Shown one piece after another: positions 34,724-45,968 of a stretch of DNA of 64,000 bases. The notes under the pieces are model-generated. The model was not told the DNA's origin. It ran no database searches and saw nothing but the letters and a program-made list of their open reading frames with translations. This DNA comes from Bryoerythrophyllum caledonicum (lineage: Eukaryota > Streptophyta > Bryopsida > Pottiales > Pottiaceae), in NCBI GenBank assembly GCA_963971425.1, contig OZ020518.1, positions 28,526,770 to 28,590,769 on the forward strand. The letters run 5' to 3'. A program made the translations under genes and the position numbers. Position 1 is the stretch's first letter. Every line of letters starts with the position of its first letter.

Positions 34724-37239
34724 CTTCTTAAAACCGCCGCCGTTCGAAGTTTTAAAAAAAACTTTTTAGAACAAGTTTTTAGAAAAACTTTCCAAAAAAT
34801 GGCAAAAAACCTTCCCCTCCAATGTAAATCAATTTTTCCCTCCCAAAGATGTGGAGCCAATGGATGGAAAAATGCCAGCCAAAGCCACTCTGCATCCACT
34901 CAAAAATATATTCTTGAGAGGGGAAGGAAAAAGTCAGACAGATGAGGGCGGACGACCTTTTAAAGGGTGGCGGACTTTGATAGGGTGACGAATAAGTCAT
35001 AATAATACTATCCACCGTTTGAGATTTAGATCCAACAATTAGTTCTCTATATGAAAAATAAATTTGTTTCTTAAGTAAAGGGCCACTTTCTATACCCCTA
35101 GTCATTGCAAGTCCATTTTGTTATCTAAAATATACTAACAACGTAGATGAGGAAAATTTTCCTACCCATGATCATTAATCTAAGACCCCTACGGGACCAA
35201 GGCATTTTAGAGGAGTATCTACTCCATTAATTAATTCTTTAAAGCTTTCAAAATAAGGGCTTTTAATACTAGAATTTTGCCTCTTTGTTTAGTTATAGAT
35301 GGCCCATATTACTAGAAAATTCCTACAATTTTTTTGGTTGGACACAATTATTATTGTAAGTTGTTTATTTTCTGTAGTGATTCTTTTTGCTACGTAAGTT
35401 TCTCATCCATCTGCCTATATGGATCATCATCCTCCGAGGATGATGGTGTAGCTATTGACATGGATTTTTGTATGACGTGGAATTTGAGGTGGCAGTTGGC
35501 GTGGATGATGAAGTGATTGCCACGCTGACCTGTAGTCCTCTGTGTCATCTTCTCATTTGTAATAAACGTCTCTTCTAGGACCTACTTATTATTCCAAAGC
35601 AACATGTCATTGGACAAAGTTATTAAGCGTACTTTGTAGTTATTTTACAAATATTATACCGTCTCGCTATAGTTATTTTTGAAGCTATTTTGTAGAGAAA
35701 CTTTAATTTTTATAGATGACATGGACATGTGTAGCGATTTTATAGTTTTTGAGTAGGTGTTGTACAATTGCTGTATAGTTATTGTGTAGTTATTGTGTAA
35801 TTATCGTCTAGTTGTTGTTCAATTATCAAATAATTGTTTTCTATGTATATGGTTATGTTGTAATGTGGTTATTATCAATTATTAGTTTAATAGTTATTAT
35901 TCAATTATTAGGATCTAATGTTTAGTTATAATCTCAGTGCTTAAGTAATTAGTTGTTGGTTCTTATGTAGTGATTAGAAAGTTATTATGTAATGAGTTTG
36001 CTTGGTCACTGTAGTAATACATTTAGTTATTACGTGGTCATATTTGATGAGTGCGTAAGCAATATGCAAGAAAAAGCTCTAAATCCTTAGTGATTAATTT
36101 TTAACTAATATAATGAATTGACAATGATATACTATCTCATTCAACAAATCCTCTGAAATAGTTGCCTAAACAGATGATCCCAACATTTGCTCCGAAAGCC
36201 TTGCGCAATCCCACAATATAGTATGTGTACGGAAGTCACTATCTACCTCTTAATACATGGCAAAATACAATTCAACCTCACTCATTACTTAGCTTGACAT
36301 ACTAGGAGTTTCAAAGTGCAATTCTACCAACACTATTATCAATCTTGTACTAATAGACATCCGACATTGCGTACATGAGGTCCACTTTGGAGTGAACGCA
36401 CCCTAGACGTCCTCCTTGAAGCATGACTTGGAGATGTCATGAAAATGCCATTTGTGTTTCCTTGATATACCACTAATCTTGCCCCAAGCCAGCATCTACC
36501 GCTTGTTTCTAGGATTCATCAATATCATTGAATCCCCCATCTTGAAGTGCGAGGCTTATACACAACTATAAAGTAATAGTGCATGCAAAGGTATTATTAT
36601 GCGATGACTAAATAAATAGTAAACCATAATCATAGAACTACTTTGAAACAACTACAAGATGACAAAACAATGAAAAAATTTATAAAAAAATTACATGGAA
36701 GTGGCCGACCTTTTCAAAGTCCTCCAAGTCTCATTTGTTAATATTGACTTTTTGGTGCTTTGTTTCTATTTCTTTGTACAATATTACACCAAAGGTACAT
36801 GTTCCTCCATGTAAGGTCTCTAGTTCTTCTCTACAAATAAGCTCAAGCAAAATACCTAGCACGTCAAATAACTAGATTTAGCTAGAGAAGAACTAGATAA
36901 TAACTAGAGATTTTCTAGGAAAACTACTACAGAAGAACTACTAGAAGACCATGATAGAAACCTCAACCCTAACTACAACTCTTACCTTAATTTCTAAGAA
37001 CTTTGAAGAAGATGGTTCCTCATCAAACTCTAGGATTATGAATCCGGCACATAGAAGAATGCTGGTAGTTATGTTTGTAGAAGAGATCGGGTTTAAAAAA
37101 TGAATTTGGAACAAATTGTGATAATTTGCACCATGATTACAACACTCAAGAATAACTACAATATTACTCCTTCCATCATTGTATTACAAGAGAATGAGGG
37201 AAGAAAACCTCGTGGAAATTTCTTAGTCTCGAGTGATTT
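34724..37239. other. AT-rich region, no gene recognised
   Basis: Low-complexity, AT-rich sequence with degenerate runs of TTATTGTGTAG-like units (35750-35960) and scattered CTAG-containing stretches (36800-36950). No protein-like ORF, tRNA or defined element was identified. Confidence 0.4.
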
Positions 37240-38350
37240 TTTAGTTATTATATATATATTACTACTTGTTAGTTTTTATATCCAGTGACACATAAATTTT
37301 TCTCCAATGTATTACTAATGAATTACTAAGACAACAATCCATGTCATCCATCTACTTGCCACATCAATACTTCCACACAAAAATGGGCATCTATCCACGT
37401 CAACAATATTTTTAAAATATCAACAAGTTATTCTTTTGTTTTAACCCCTAAAGGCCCAAGAGTCTCGCCGCGGGACTCTTGAAGGTTTGGGCAGGAGCCT
37501 GTGGTGTCAATTTGTAACATTCCTTTTTGAAATATACACTGTAGTCTGTAGATGGGCACTGCTCAAATCATTGTGTGAGTCCAATTTTTTTCCTAAATCC
37601 GACATTCTATGCAAAAGTTATAGGGTTTTGAATTTCAAATGGAGAGACCGGGGACGTTGGTCAACTCCAAAAACTTTTGACAGGACAATCTATTGGATGT
37701 GAGATTTTCAATACTGGCAAATAACATTATTTCCTTTCATATTGTAGTGCAAAAATTGTGTAGTGCAAAAATGTGTAGTGCAAAAATTGACACCAAGTGA
37801 AGTCAAAGTCTGCTGATCTGCTCAATGCAGGGAAAAAAAAGAACGGTTTTTTCTACTTCAAACATTATAATCTTTCAATCGTGCGGTCAAAGTTTATGAA
37901 ATTTTGTGAGGGCATCAATGAATAAGTCTTAATTTAGATCCTAGTATTAGATGTAGAAATAAAATGTTTCGATCACCTCATTACTCATTGCACTAGACTG
38001 AGGAGTTTCGAAGTGTTTTTGGTGTGAAAATGCCTTGGGCCTTTAGGGGTTAAAATATACTATTGCAATTGGTTTCTATCTAGTCACACATAAATCCTTC
38101 TTGAATGTATTACTAATGAATTAATGTCATCCATCTACTTGCCACATTAGTACTACCGGACGGAAATCAACATTCATCCATGTCAACAATTTTTAAAAAA
38201 TATCCACAAATTATTCTTTAGTTCTAAAATATGTTATTGCACTTATTATTTTTATCAAGTGACACAATGATTCTTCTTACTTGTACTACTAATGAATTAC
38301 TAGAAAACAATCCATGTCACCCGCTTACTTGCCACATCAACACTACCGGA
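37240..38350 (+). repeat. Three tandem units of about 190 bp, first junction split by a TTAA element
   Basis: Units begin near 37250, 38054 and 38240 (the last incomplete). Shared landmarks are TGTATTACTAATGAATTA, a CCATCTACTTGCCACAT run, and a CCATGTCAACAAT run. The 605-bp element at 37445-38049 sits exactly between units 1 and 2, so the unit 2-3 junction serves as its empty site. Confidence 0.75.
37445..38049. mobile_element. 605-bp TTAA-flanked TIR element
   Basis: Perfect 16-bp terminal inverted repeats CCCCTAAAGGCCCAAG and CTTGGGCCTTTAGGGG, flanked on both sides by TTAA (37441-37444 and 38050-38053). Removing the element and one TTAA restores the junction seen between tandem units 2 and 3. 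TTAA duplication with CCC-initiated ends is the hallmark of piggyBac-type elements; a 2-bp TA duplication is formally also possible, but TTAA is present at every terminus of the family examined. It has no coding capacity and is non-autonomous. Confidence 0.8.
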
Positions 38351-38799
38351 CAAAACTTGGATGAAAATGTAGGGAACACAATGTAGATGATGTTGGCTGT
38401 TACATGGATTTTGGCACCTATATCATGTACGTCCGCAAAAAAATCAACTACTGCAGAATTACTAGGGCAGCCGTGCAGCCCAAGAATGGTCAGCCTCGGC
38501 GGGTCCCAAGTGATGATGGGAGGGTCAATTTTTGTGTCCGGATGTTGTAGTTTTTTCACGATTGGCCGTCGTCATTGCAGTCTTTACAATGCACTTAGCT
38601 CTTCAAGAGCTATCAACACATCTTTCTGATCTTTAATTAATGCATGCATTGGCAAACTACACTCATTTCCTTGAAGTGGGGTCGCAATGAAATGTATCCG
38701 TTCTGAAGATGATGTTCTATCATTCTCATAGATTCTCCAAGGGCCTCAAGGTCCACTTAGATGTTAAAGGGTTAAATATTGCCAAGATTAACTTTTGAG

Positions 38800-38995
38800 A
38801 ATGAAATCATAGGATGATCTTCTAAACATATATGAGATGATTTGGTAAAAATGTTGTGAATTTGACCGTACAGATTGAAAGATGATTGCAATGATCAAAG
38901 TTTGTCCCCGAAACCTACACTTGGTCCTTTAGGGGTTAACTAGCAATTGGCGCTTGCTTTGCAATGCATTAGTCCAACCATTTTAATGCACTTTT
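38800..38995. repeat. Fragments of two repeat families
   Basis: 38800-38938 resembles the end of the TTAA family in reverse (TTTGACCGTACAGATTGAAA, then CTTGGTCCTTTAGGGG and TTAA at 38934-38937). It is followed immediately by half of the foldback element described at 30941-31068. Confidence 0.5.
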
Positions 38996-39025
38996 TATAT
39001 CACAAACTATTAAAAAAAAGGTAAG

Positions 39026-39140
39026 ATGATTCACTACGCAGTTGACTGTACGGTTGACTGCAGCTTTTCTATAGTTCACTGCACAGTTGACTGCGTGGTT
39101 GATCGCTGCGTGGTTGATCGCTGCGTGGTTCACAACGTAG
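39026..39140. repeat. Short GTTGACTGC / GCGTGGTTGATC repeats
   Basis: Degenerate short tandem repeats; the clearest is a 16-bp unit GTGGTTGATCGCTGC repeated twice at about 39093-39128. A CAC/CAT microsatellite follows at about 39316-39347. No function inferred. Confidence 0.6.
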
Positions 39141-41190
39141 ATAATGATTTTAGTAGTATGATTGAAGCTGCTCACCAAACAGCTAGACTAACACATCAAG
39201 GGGACTCTTCTCCTCTGGTTCTGGACATCTCTCCTACAAAGCCCTGTAGTTCTGTCTTATCACCCTCCGCAACTGGTTGTTGATTTTTCAACGTGACTAC
39301 CTCGCATTGGCCACTCATCATCACCGTCACCATCACCATCACCATCATGAGTCCGAGCTCATACCCATCTCTCCTTCCAATGCACATCCTACAAGCTTGG
39401 ATCACACCCTACATGGTTGGATCGTGAAGATCAAGGGTTGGGAATGAACACCTGGTCATGTATTCGATAACCTACTGGGCGGTTATCTAACACAGAACCA
39501 GTCAAGTAACGGATGGAACTCACCCTCTTGTGGGCCTCAAGACCATATCAACTAATTTGACCTTGCACCTCACTCCACGCCATGACTCCCCCATTCTATG
39601 TCCCCCGTTGTATCTCCACCTCTGCATTTGACATTTTCATCCGAATGGCCGTCGTTCGACGTGGTGAATGCATATTTAAATAATGAGCTTTCAGTGTCCA
39701 TTGAAAGGCTCTTCTTTTTGGACTACATCCATATCTGTGGAGAATGATGAAAGGGCCCGTGTTGTGGTACTGGTATCAGATGGAGTGGCACTAGTACTGG
39801 GAATTTTTCAGGGGCCAGGTAGTGAATGTTCAGGGCCTTTTGTTTTACAGAAGGCTACCGGTTGTGGTCCTTTCTTTTAAAAAACAATAAAAGGGCTGTA
39901 TTTGTCGTTTTTCACATACTCATTGATTTCCTGTTTACTCATGTGATCATCTGTACCTGCCCCTACCACACAATGGACCACGCTTAGAATGTGACATCAG
40001 AAAACTTAAATATCTTGGTTTTACTACAGCATGCGTCTAACAAGTTTGGTAACCAAAGACTATCATCAGAGCCATCATAGTTAATGGGTTAGACACTAGT
40101 TCATCTTGGTATTACAGAACTATAAGCTAGATATGACTCTAAAACAACAAACATCATTTGGATCATAGTCATATATATAGAGCTTTGATCGGATCATAGT
40201 CGTACATTTAGAACTTTGAGCAGTCAACTACGTACTAAGTCGGCATCAATTACCCAGACGCTATGAATCCAGTGTGAACAGCAACGAAGTGGTACGCACC
40301 GATTGACACCCAGCGCGCAGATACCCGTAGGTGCAACCACTGTACCCCAGCACCAGTGCCATGGCAAGGACACAAGGACCACAGCAGCTGTCACAACCAA
40401 CAAGGAGCGCACAGTGGCCCCACAATATGAGTCACATCAACTAGTACATCTCCACCCTAACACTGCTGCTCAGCTGCCTGAGGGCTGGTTGCTCACCCAC
40501 CCGCTCACAACACCACAAAGGGTCTATTTGCACTTGGTGTTAGAAGTGTTAGCAAATGAACCAAGTCTAAAGTTGCACCTAACACCACTCTAACACCAAG
40601 TGCAAACTGACTCTTACTAGGTCCATAACGCAATAATGATTCACCCTTTAATGCCTAAGTGGGCCACGGGGGCCTAGATGAATGCACGAGCGTAATAAAA
40701 TATGCATTTACACGATGGAAACATTTCATTGCAACCCCACTTCACCGAAATCACTCTAGTTTGCCAAAGCCTGCATAGATTGGAGATCATGATTATCCAT
40801 AATTTGGGTGAAAATTTTAATGTTGGCTGCTCACCCACCCACTTCCAACATCAATAACCGGTTGTACGCAATAGCAAGAACTTTACCGTAAAGAATAAAC
40901 TCAAGAATCCATTCTTCTTGTGTTCAACTTGAGCTGAAGATGAATTAAATCTAGGGAATTGGTATTGCGCCACCGTTACAAAGCCTGAGAAGGTATTCTC
41001 CAGCTACTGGATGTGATGGCGGTCAGGAGTCCTAGCCACCTCCATTGGCCTTATCACCATCACGCTCTGGAATCGGTCAATCAACCAACGGTCCGTGGGC
41101 CACCCCAGCTCCTCATGATCAAGACCATATCAACCTTGGTCTTGCACCCCACTCCACTCCGAAACTCCACTTACTTTTCCATGAGGAGCC
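39141..41190. other. Upstream region of the HMA locus, no complete gene seen
   Basis: More balanced composition than its surroundings. Two segments resemble each other (about 39535-39600 and 41110-41175, sharing CAAGACCATATCAAC and TTGCACCYCACTCCAC), each followed by a TATA-like sequence (39671 and 41193). This suggests a duplicated promoter region accompanying the duplicated HMA genes. A 93-bp foldback MITE lies at 40521-40613. Confidence 0.4.
40521..40613. mobile_element. 93-bp foldback MITE
   Basis: Nearly perfect hairpin with arms around TTTGCACTTGGTGTTAGA (from about 40527) and TCTAACACCAAGTGCAAA (to about 40607), outer bases GGTCTA against GACTC. Non-coding; upstream of the HMA genes. 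Confidence 0.75.
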
Positions 41191-41192
41191 TC

Positions 41193-41199
41193 TATAAAG
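41193..41199 (+). promoter_or_regulatory. Candidate TATA box for the HMA locus
   Basis: CTATAAAG in a GC-richer context, about 760 bp upstream of the first recognisable HMA exon. Position is compatible with a promoter followed by a 5' UTR exon and intron, but no transcript evidence is available. Confidence 0.3.
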
Positions 41200-41954
41200 A
41201 GAATGGCAACACCGCGGTGAACATATCATTAAAGCCTTGCAAGCGTTGTTGGTAGTGGTTGGACTAAATAAGATCATTGCTAGCACTGTTGAGAAGGGCT
41301 GGAATCATTGAGGAGAACTTGATTCTAGAGGCCGCTTTTGGTTCTAAAAGTGCATGCCCCAGGTCTTGGGGGCGTTATATTTTTCTCATCCCTTGAGTGA
41401 GGAAGGGGTGTTGCTGATCTGGTACTATCTCAGGGTGTGGGCTTTAAGCAGCCTTTTTGGGAGACTTGGTCCGAGCCTGGGAGGAGTTTAACAACCATTT
41501 TTAGCAAGATGCCAGAGGTATGTTATTACTTAAGCAAGTGCATCCGAATATGAGCCAGTTTAGAGTATGGTTTTGCTGAATCTCCACGGAATTTTTGTCG
41601 AACTAGTGGTTACATGCTGAGGATCAGCTCCAATTGTGGTTCCTGATCATGACGTCCACGTTTCAGTACTTGTGCCCGTCTTCGTTGTGTATGTTGAAGT
41701 TCATGTGCTTGGGCTGCTGCTGCTGTAGTAGTGCCCATGTCTTTCTCTTCATGTGCTTGTCCCCTCCTTTTGTGTGTAATGTGGGTCACCGATGAGTGAA
41801 TTAACCGTCATGGCAACGTGAGTGTATTGATTGATCGATCAGACACACTTGGATCCTTCAGAACCCAACCTATCTTCATTGCTCTTGTCTGCGTGGGTGG
41901 TTCCATTCTGAGTTTAGGCGGCTTTTTCAAAACCGTGCTCACTTTGGTGCTTTG

Positions 41955-43024
41955 GTGCAGACGGTGATCCTTCGGGTGTTGATGCACTGTGAAGGTTGTG
42001 CAAGCACGGTCAAACGAGCATGTGCTCGCATTCCTGGTATGTAGTTCTATTCTGTCGACCCTTTCCCCTTCAATTCTAATAGGTTGGTACCGTGGAAAGG
42101 TAAGGAAGGAACACGAAATGGATATGCTTTTGAGAAACAGACTTGAGCGTCTCTCTGGATATCCTTGTGGCTGATGCTATTCACAGTAAGCACAAGCACT
42201 TCGGATGAGCCGATGCTTCCACTTCAATCTAGACTACGTGTGCTGCTAATGAAGCTGCTTGAGCGTTAACGTGGTGCAGGCACATGATCATTGGACCGGT
42301 CTGAGCCTTTGGGGAATTAAACATATGATCAGTACTGATTGATGACCTGATCGCTAGAAAGGTTAATTTCTACTACCCCAATGGTGAAGGACTGGCTGAT
42401 GAAATCATCTCTTTCATGTGCTGTTACCCCTCTTCTGCTTCAGGTTTGCTATGTGTCTCGTTACTAGATTGGAAACACCTCAATCTCTTCAGGTGAGGAT
42501 ATGATGCCTTGTCCGTGTTTTTTTTCCTCATAACTGACGATTGGGTGGCTCTTTACAGGGGTCGCAAACTATTCTGTTGACTATGCTGCACAGAAGGTCA
42601 CAGTGGCAGGAGAAGTCAACCGTGAGCAAGTTTTGAAGCGTATCCTCAAGACAGGAAAACACGCAGAGTTGGAGCCTGCGACAGCCTACGCGCAAGAGGT
42701 AATAATATTAGTGAATCTGTTAGCCTCCTCCCCCCCCCCCCCTTTTCTGTCATGAGATTCAACTGTTCCCTGACCCTTGAACCTTTAACTCATCATTTCA
42801 CATGCTGACAACAGGAACCAAAGGCGCAGGTAAAGAAAGAGGAACAGAAGCAAGAAGTCCACAAGGCTGAGGTTGATCCCACCAAATACCCATTATATCC
42901 TGTAACTTTCTTTCTCGGCCACGAATTGATGCATAAATACCATCCTCTGTTGATAGTTGTAGCTAGATTATTTGTAGACTCTGAGAAGGTTTTAATACTC
43001 ATCGTGAAGGTAAGTTATGTGTGA
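41955..43024 (+). CDS. Heavy-metal-associated (HMA) protein, upstream copy, start unresolved
   Basis: Cytosolic metallochaperone-like HMA protein of the plant HPP/HIPP type. Exon 1 (visible from about 41955 to 42036) encodes VQTVILRVLMHCEGCASTV with the metal-binding CxxC. A phase-1 intron (42037-42559, GTATGT to TTTACAG) leads to exon 2 (42560-42698), GVANYSVDYAAQKVTVAGEV, completing the ferredoxin-like fold. An intron at 42699-42814 leads to exon 3 (42815-43024), a Lys/Glu linker and YPLYPVTFFLG. No in-frame ATG occurs in the open frame around exon 1; the homologous Met codons of the downstream copy seem lost or lie in an unseen exon. The 3' end reads into LLIVVARLF up to TGA 43022-43024; the AAG/GTAAGT at 43009-43010 is a possible donor. 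It is a tandem duplicate of the next gene, perhaps decaying. Confidence 0.65.
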
Positions 43025-43302
43025 AGGTGTAGAAAACAGTGGATAATTCTATACATATAATGTATCTAAACTCAAGCCACCAAGTATTGAATCAAAAGAA
43101 TAAGAATAAGAAGATGCCGTAAAGATATTAGCAATGGCTCAACTCGAGTGAGTTGCAAATTTCCTCATCATGAAACGACATGGGCTAACTATGAAAGAGC
43201 AGTTTGTGATATACTCTTTCTCCTGGTCTTACACACAGCTTTGAATTATGTTGTACATGGAAACGTTGACAGTGAGCAAATTTGGCGTGAATGCAGGTCA
43301 CC

Positions 43303-44717
43303 ATGGCTCAAGTGGAGACGATGGTGGTTCAAACAGTGATCCTGAAGGTGGTCTTGCATTGCGAAGGATGTGCTCGGACGGTGAAGAAGGCTGTCAAGCG
43401 AATTCCAGGTTCATCAATGTTTCCCTCTTCTAAGCTGCTTTTAAGAGACACTGTAATTTTCCATCACATAATGTATTAGCATGAATATTGAGCCAAGGTT
43501 GAAATTTACTCGAGTGCCCGAATCAACCATACTTGACTCTTCTGTTTGCATTTCGAGTCGATCCAGATCAGGTGGCAGGCAACTATCGGTTGGGAAGGAC
43601 AAGGCATCATGCCCTTCTTTTGTGATCCTTGCCCTTGTCCAAATGGGGCTGTTTTTCACACTAACAGCGCTGAAAATATTGACAAAAAAAATGTGCACAA
43701 TGTGGAAGTGTCAAAATTAGAGTGTTGAAAAACAGCCCCATTTGTACTAGTGATTGGTTGACCACTAGTTATGTCTTATAGTGTAACTGCAAGCAGACCC
43801 TGATTACGGAGATATATGCTTTCTGTAGCTGGATGTGAGTATTTCTCATAACCAGGGCCTGCTTGCACTTCATAGTTTACTAGAAAGTAGCTGTAAGTTT
43901 GGGTGCCTATGCATTAATCAGGTTGCTCACCTTTAGAAGTCGACTGTGGTAATTAGATACGATACAAATATTCGTCCTGAGTGTGGCGTCCTGAGTTTAG
44001 CTTGCTAGTCTCACATGTACAATGAAATTGCTCCTACTTGTGAATCACACAAATTATCTTGGAAGGCGTCTTGCACCCATGAGTGCGACGACTGCAGCTT
44101 CCATGATCTAACGAGGTGCTGGTGGCGTGATGCAACCAGGTGTGACGGCCTACAACGTGGATTTTTCGGGGCAGAAGGTGACAGTCACGGGCGTGGTGAC
44201 TCCGGAGGACGTGTACCGGCACGTCTCACGCACGGGCAAGATCACGGTGCTGGTGCCCCCTCCGCCCCCGCCACCGCCGCCCCCCGAGGAGCCCGCCAAG
44301 CCAGCGGAGGAGGCTAAGCCAGCTGAAGAGGCCAAGCCAGCAGAAGAGGCCAAGCTAGCGGAGGAGGCCAAGCCAGCGGAGGAGGCTAAGCCAGCTGAGG
44401 AGGCCAAGCCAGCAGAAGAGGCCAAGCCAACCGAAGAGGCTAAGCCAGCTGAAGAGGCGAAGCCAGCTGAAGAGGCCAAGCCAGTTGAGGAGGCTAAGCC
44501 AGTTGAGGAGGCGAAGCCAGCTGAAGAGGCCAAGCCAGCTGAAGAGGCTAAGCCAGCTGAAGAGGCCAAGCCAGCTGAAGACGCCAAGCCAGCAGAGGAG
44601 GCCAAACCAGCGGAGGAGCCGCCGCCTGCCCCAGCGCCCCCTCCTCCCACACTGGAAGAGCTCTATCCAGTCACTTTTGTCCTGGGGCCTGACTACACTA
44701 GATACTACTATTACTAA
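43303..44717 (+). CDS. HMA-domain protein with KPAEEA repeats (HPP type)
   Basis: Two exons: 43303-43408 and 44140-44717, joined by a phase-1 intron (43409-44139, GT...AG), giving 227 residues. The start ATG is in a good context (GTCACCATGG). Residues 1-75 form one HMA domain: TVILKVVLHCEGCARTV with metal-binding CxxC, then GVTAYNVDFSGQKVTVTGVV split by the intron at the same place as the upstream copy. Next comes a polyproline run of about 10 residues, 18 copies of KPAEEA (44298-44621), a second Pro-rich stretch, and a tail YPVTFVLGPDYTRYYYY. There is no CaaX box, so it is not predicted to be prenylated (HPP rather than HIPP). Family members bind or buffer Cu, Zn or Cd and take part in stress responses; substrate here is unknown. 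The intron carries a small MITE. Confidence 0.88.
43640..43744. mobile_element. 105-bp MITE inside the HMA gene intron
   Basis: Inverted ends CAAATGGGGCTGTTTTTCA and TGAAAAACAGCCCCATTTG, with the match continuing into CACT/AGTGT. The spacer is about 60 bp. It is non-coding and would be removed by splicing. No clear target duplication. Confidence 0.75.
44298..44621 (+). repeat. 18-bp coding minisatellite (18 units, KPAEEA)
   Basis: Eighteen in-frame 18-bp units, unit AAGCCAGCGGAGGAGGCT with synonymous GCT/GCG/GCA and GAA/GAG variation. Variants are KLAEEA, KPTEEA, KPVEEA (two) and KPAEDA. Copy number is probably polymorphic. The long antisense Ala/Ser/Leu/Gly ORFs over this stretch are compositional shadows. 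Confidence 0.9.
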
Positions 44718-45968
44718 GTTCAAATGCCTCATCTTTCTTTGTTGTTTTCCACTTACTATTAGCGAGTGAAGAGCAGTAAAAAAAATCAAGGGAAAATGGA
44801 CCTTTTTGGAGCTTTTAGTGACTCTTTTGAATGAGAAGTGACACGGTTGCTAGTAGTAAATTAGTTGGGTAGTATCATCAGCTAGTAGCAAACTTACTAA
44901 TTATTTTTACTTGCTATTTTGAGTTTTTGTGAGGAGGGTGAATGAAAAGTGACATTAACAACAACAAGAAGTTACATTTTTGTACTTTTAGTGAGCGAAG
45001 AGCGATGCTTCTTGAGTGAGAAGCAACAAAATTGTTCGTAGTGTGTATCAATTGAATAATATCATTGGGTGGATTCAAACTTTGTTTTTTAACTTATTTT
45101 CAGCATGGATAGTATTACCAACTACTATTTAGTCCAAATGGTTGACTTTCCCTTAGTATGATCAATTAGTAGCAAATAACTTATTTGTTGGATGAGTGTA
45201 GAAGATTGGACTGTAGTGGTTATTCTACACTTTTCTTTGTTATGTTGGCTGCAATAGAGTTATTTATTGCCCGAATGATTGTATTGCTCAATTTTAGTTA
45301 ATGAATAATTTTTTATGATAAAAATACTCAAAGAAAGTATTTGGTTAATGAAGGAGCTAAACCTCGTTTTATTTCAAATAATCAAATCAACTATAAGTCA
45401 TTTTTTTAATATAAAATTAGCTCAAAGGAGATAAAGTCGGCAAATATTCATGGGATCTCACATAATTTATATTCAATTTTGAAGAAAATCAAAATAGTTA
45501 TGATTTGACTTTAGAGACTAAAAAGATTCTTTTATACCTAAGTAGTGTAATCACCCATTGTCCTCAATGAGGCAAGAATAGTCCCATGAGACCTTGTCCC
45601 AGCATGTGACCTTGTCCCTGTACAATCTTGTCCCTACGAGACCACAAGTCTACATCATTCACCAATGCCAAAAACTCAAATCATCAATGTGGATGGTCAT
45701 AGAGGATTAAATTTGAATAAATGCTTTAGGATGGGAAGAAGACCTTTCATGGGAATAAGGTCTTCTTCCCATGAAATAAGGTCTTCTTCCCATGAAATAA
45801 GGATGTATTGAACAACTCTTGCATGGGCTTTGAACATGCAATGTCCACAGAAAGCTTGTTGAGAGCCAAAGAGTTGGTCGACGTTGCAGCTGCTATTGAA
45901 AAAACACTCCGCTCTCAACGGATGATAAAGAAGCCATTTAATTCATCCAATCTTTGTTGGATGTATAG
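44718..45968. other. Spacer downstream of HMA gene
   Basis: AT-rich. Two loosely similar segments (44800-44920 and 44985-45070, sharing a CTTTTAGTGA stretch followed by GTGAGAAG) and a 21-24-bp tandem repeat AAGGTCTTCTTCCCATGAAA (45749-45800). No gene recognised. Confidence 0.4.

Noticed and set aside
43009-43297. Single gene with two HMA domains using donor AAG/GTAAGT at 43009-43010 and acceptor at 43296
   Set aside because: The splice would be in frame, but each copy has its own YPVTF-x-LG tail, so two tandem genes are simpler. Not excluded without transcripts.
44150-44789. Antisense ORFs rich in Ala/Ser/Gly or Leu/Trp over the HMA gene
   Set aside because: Shadows of the KPAEEA minisatellite; the sense strand has a clear domain, introns and conserved tail.
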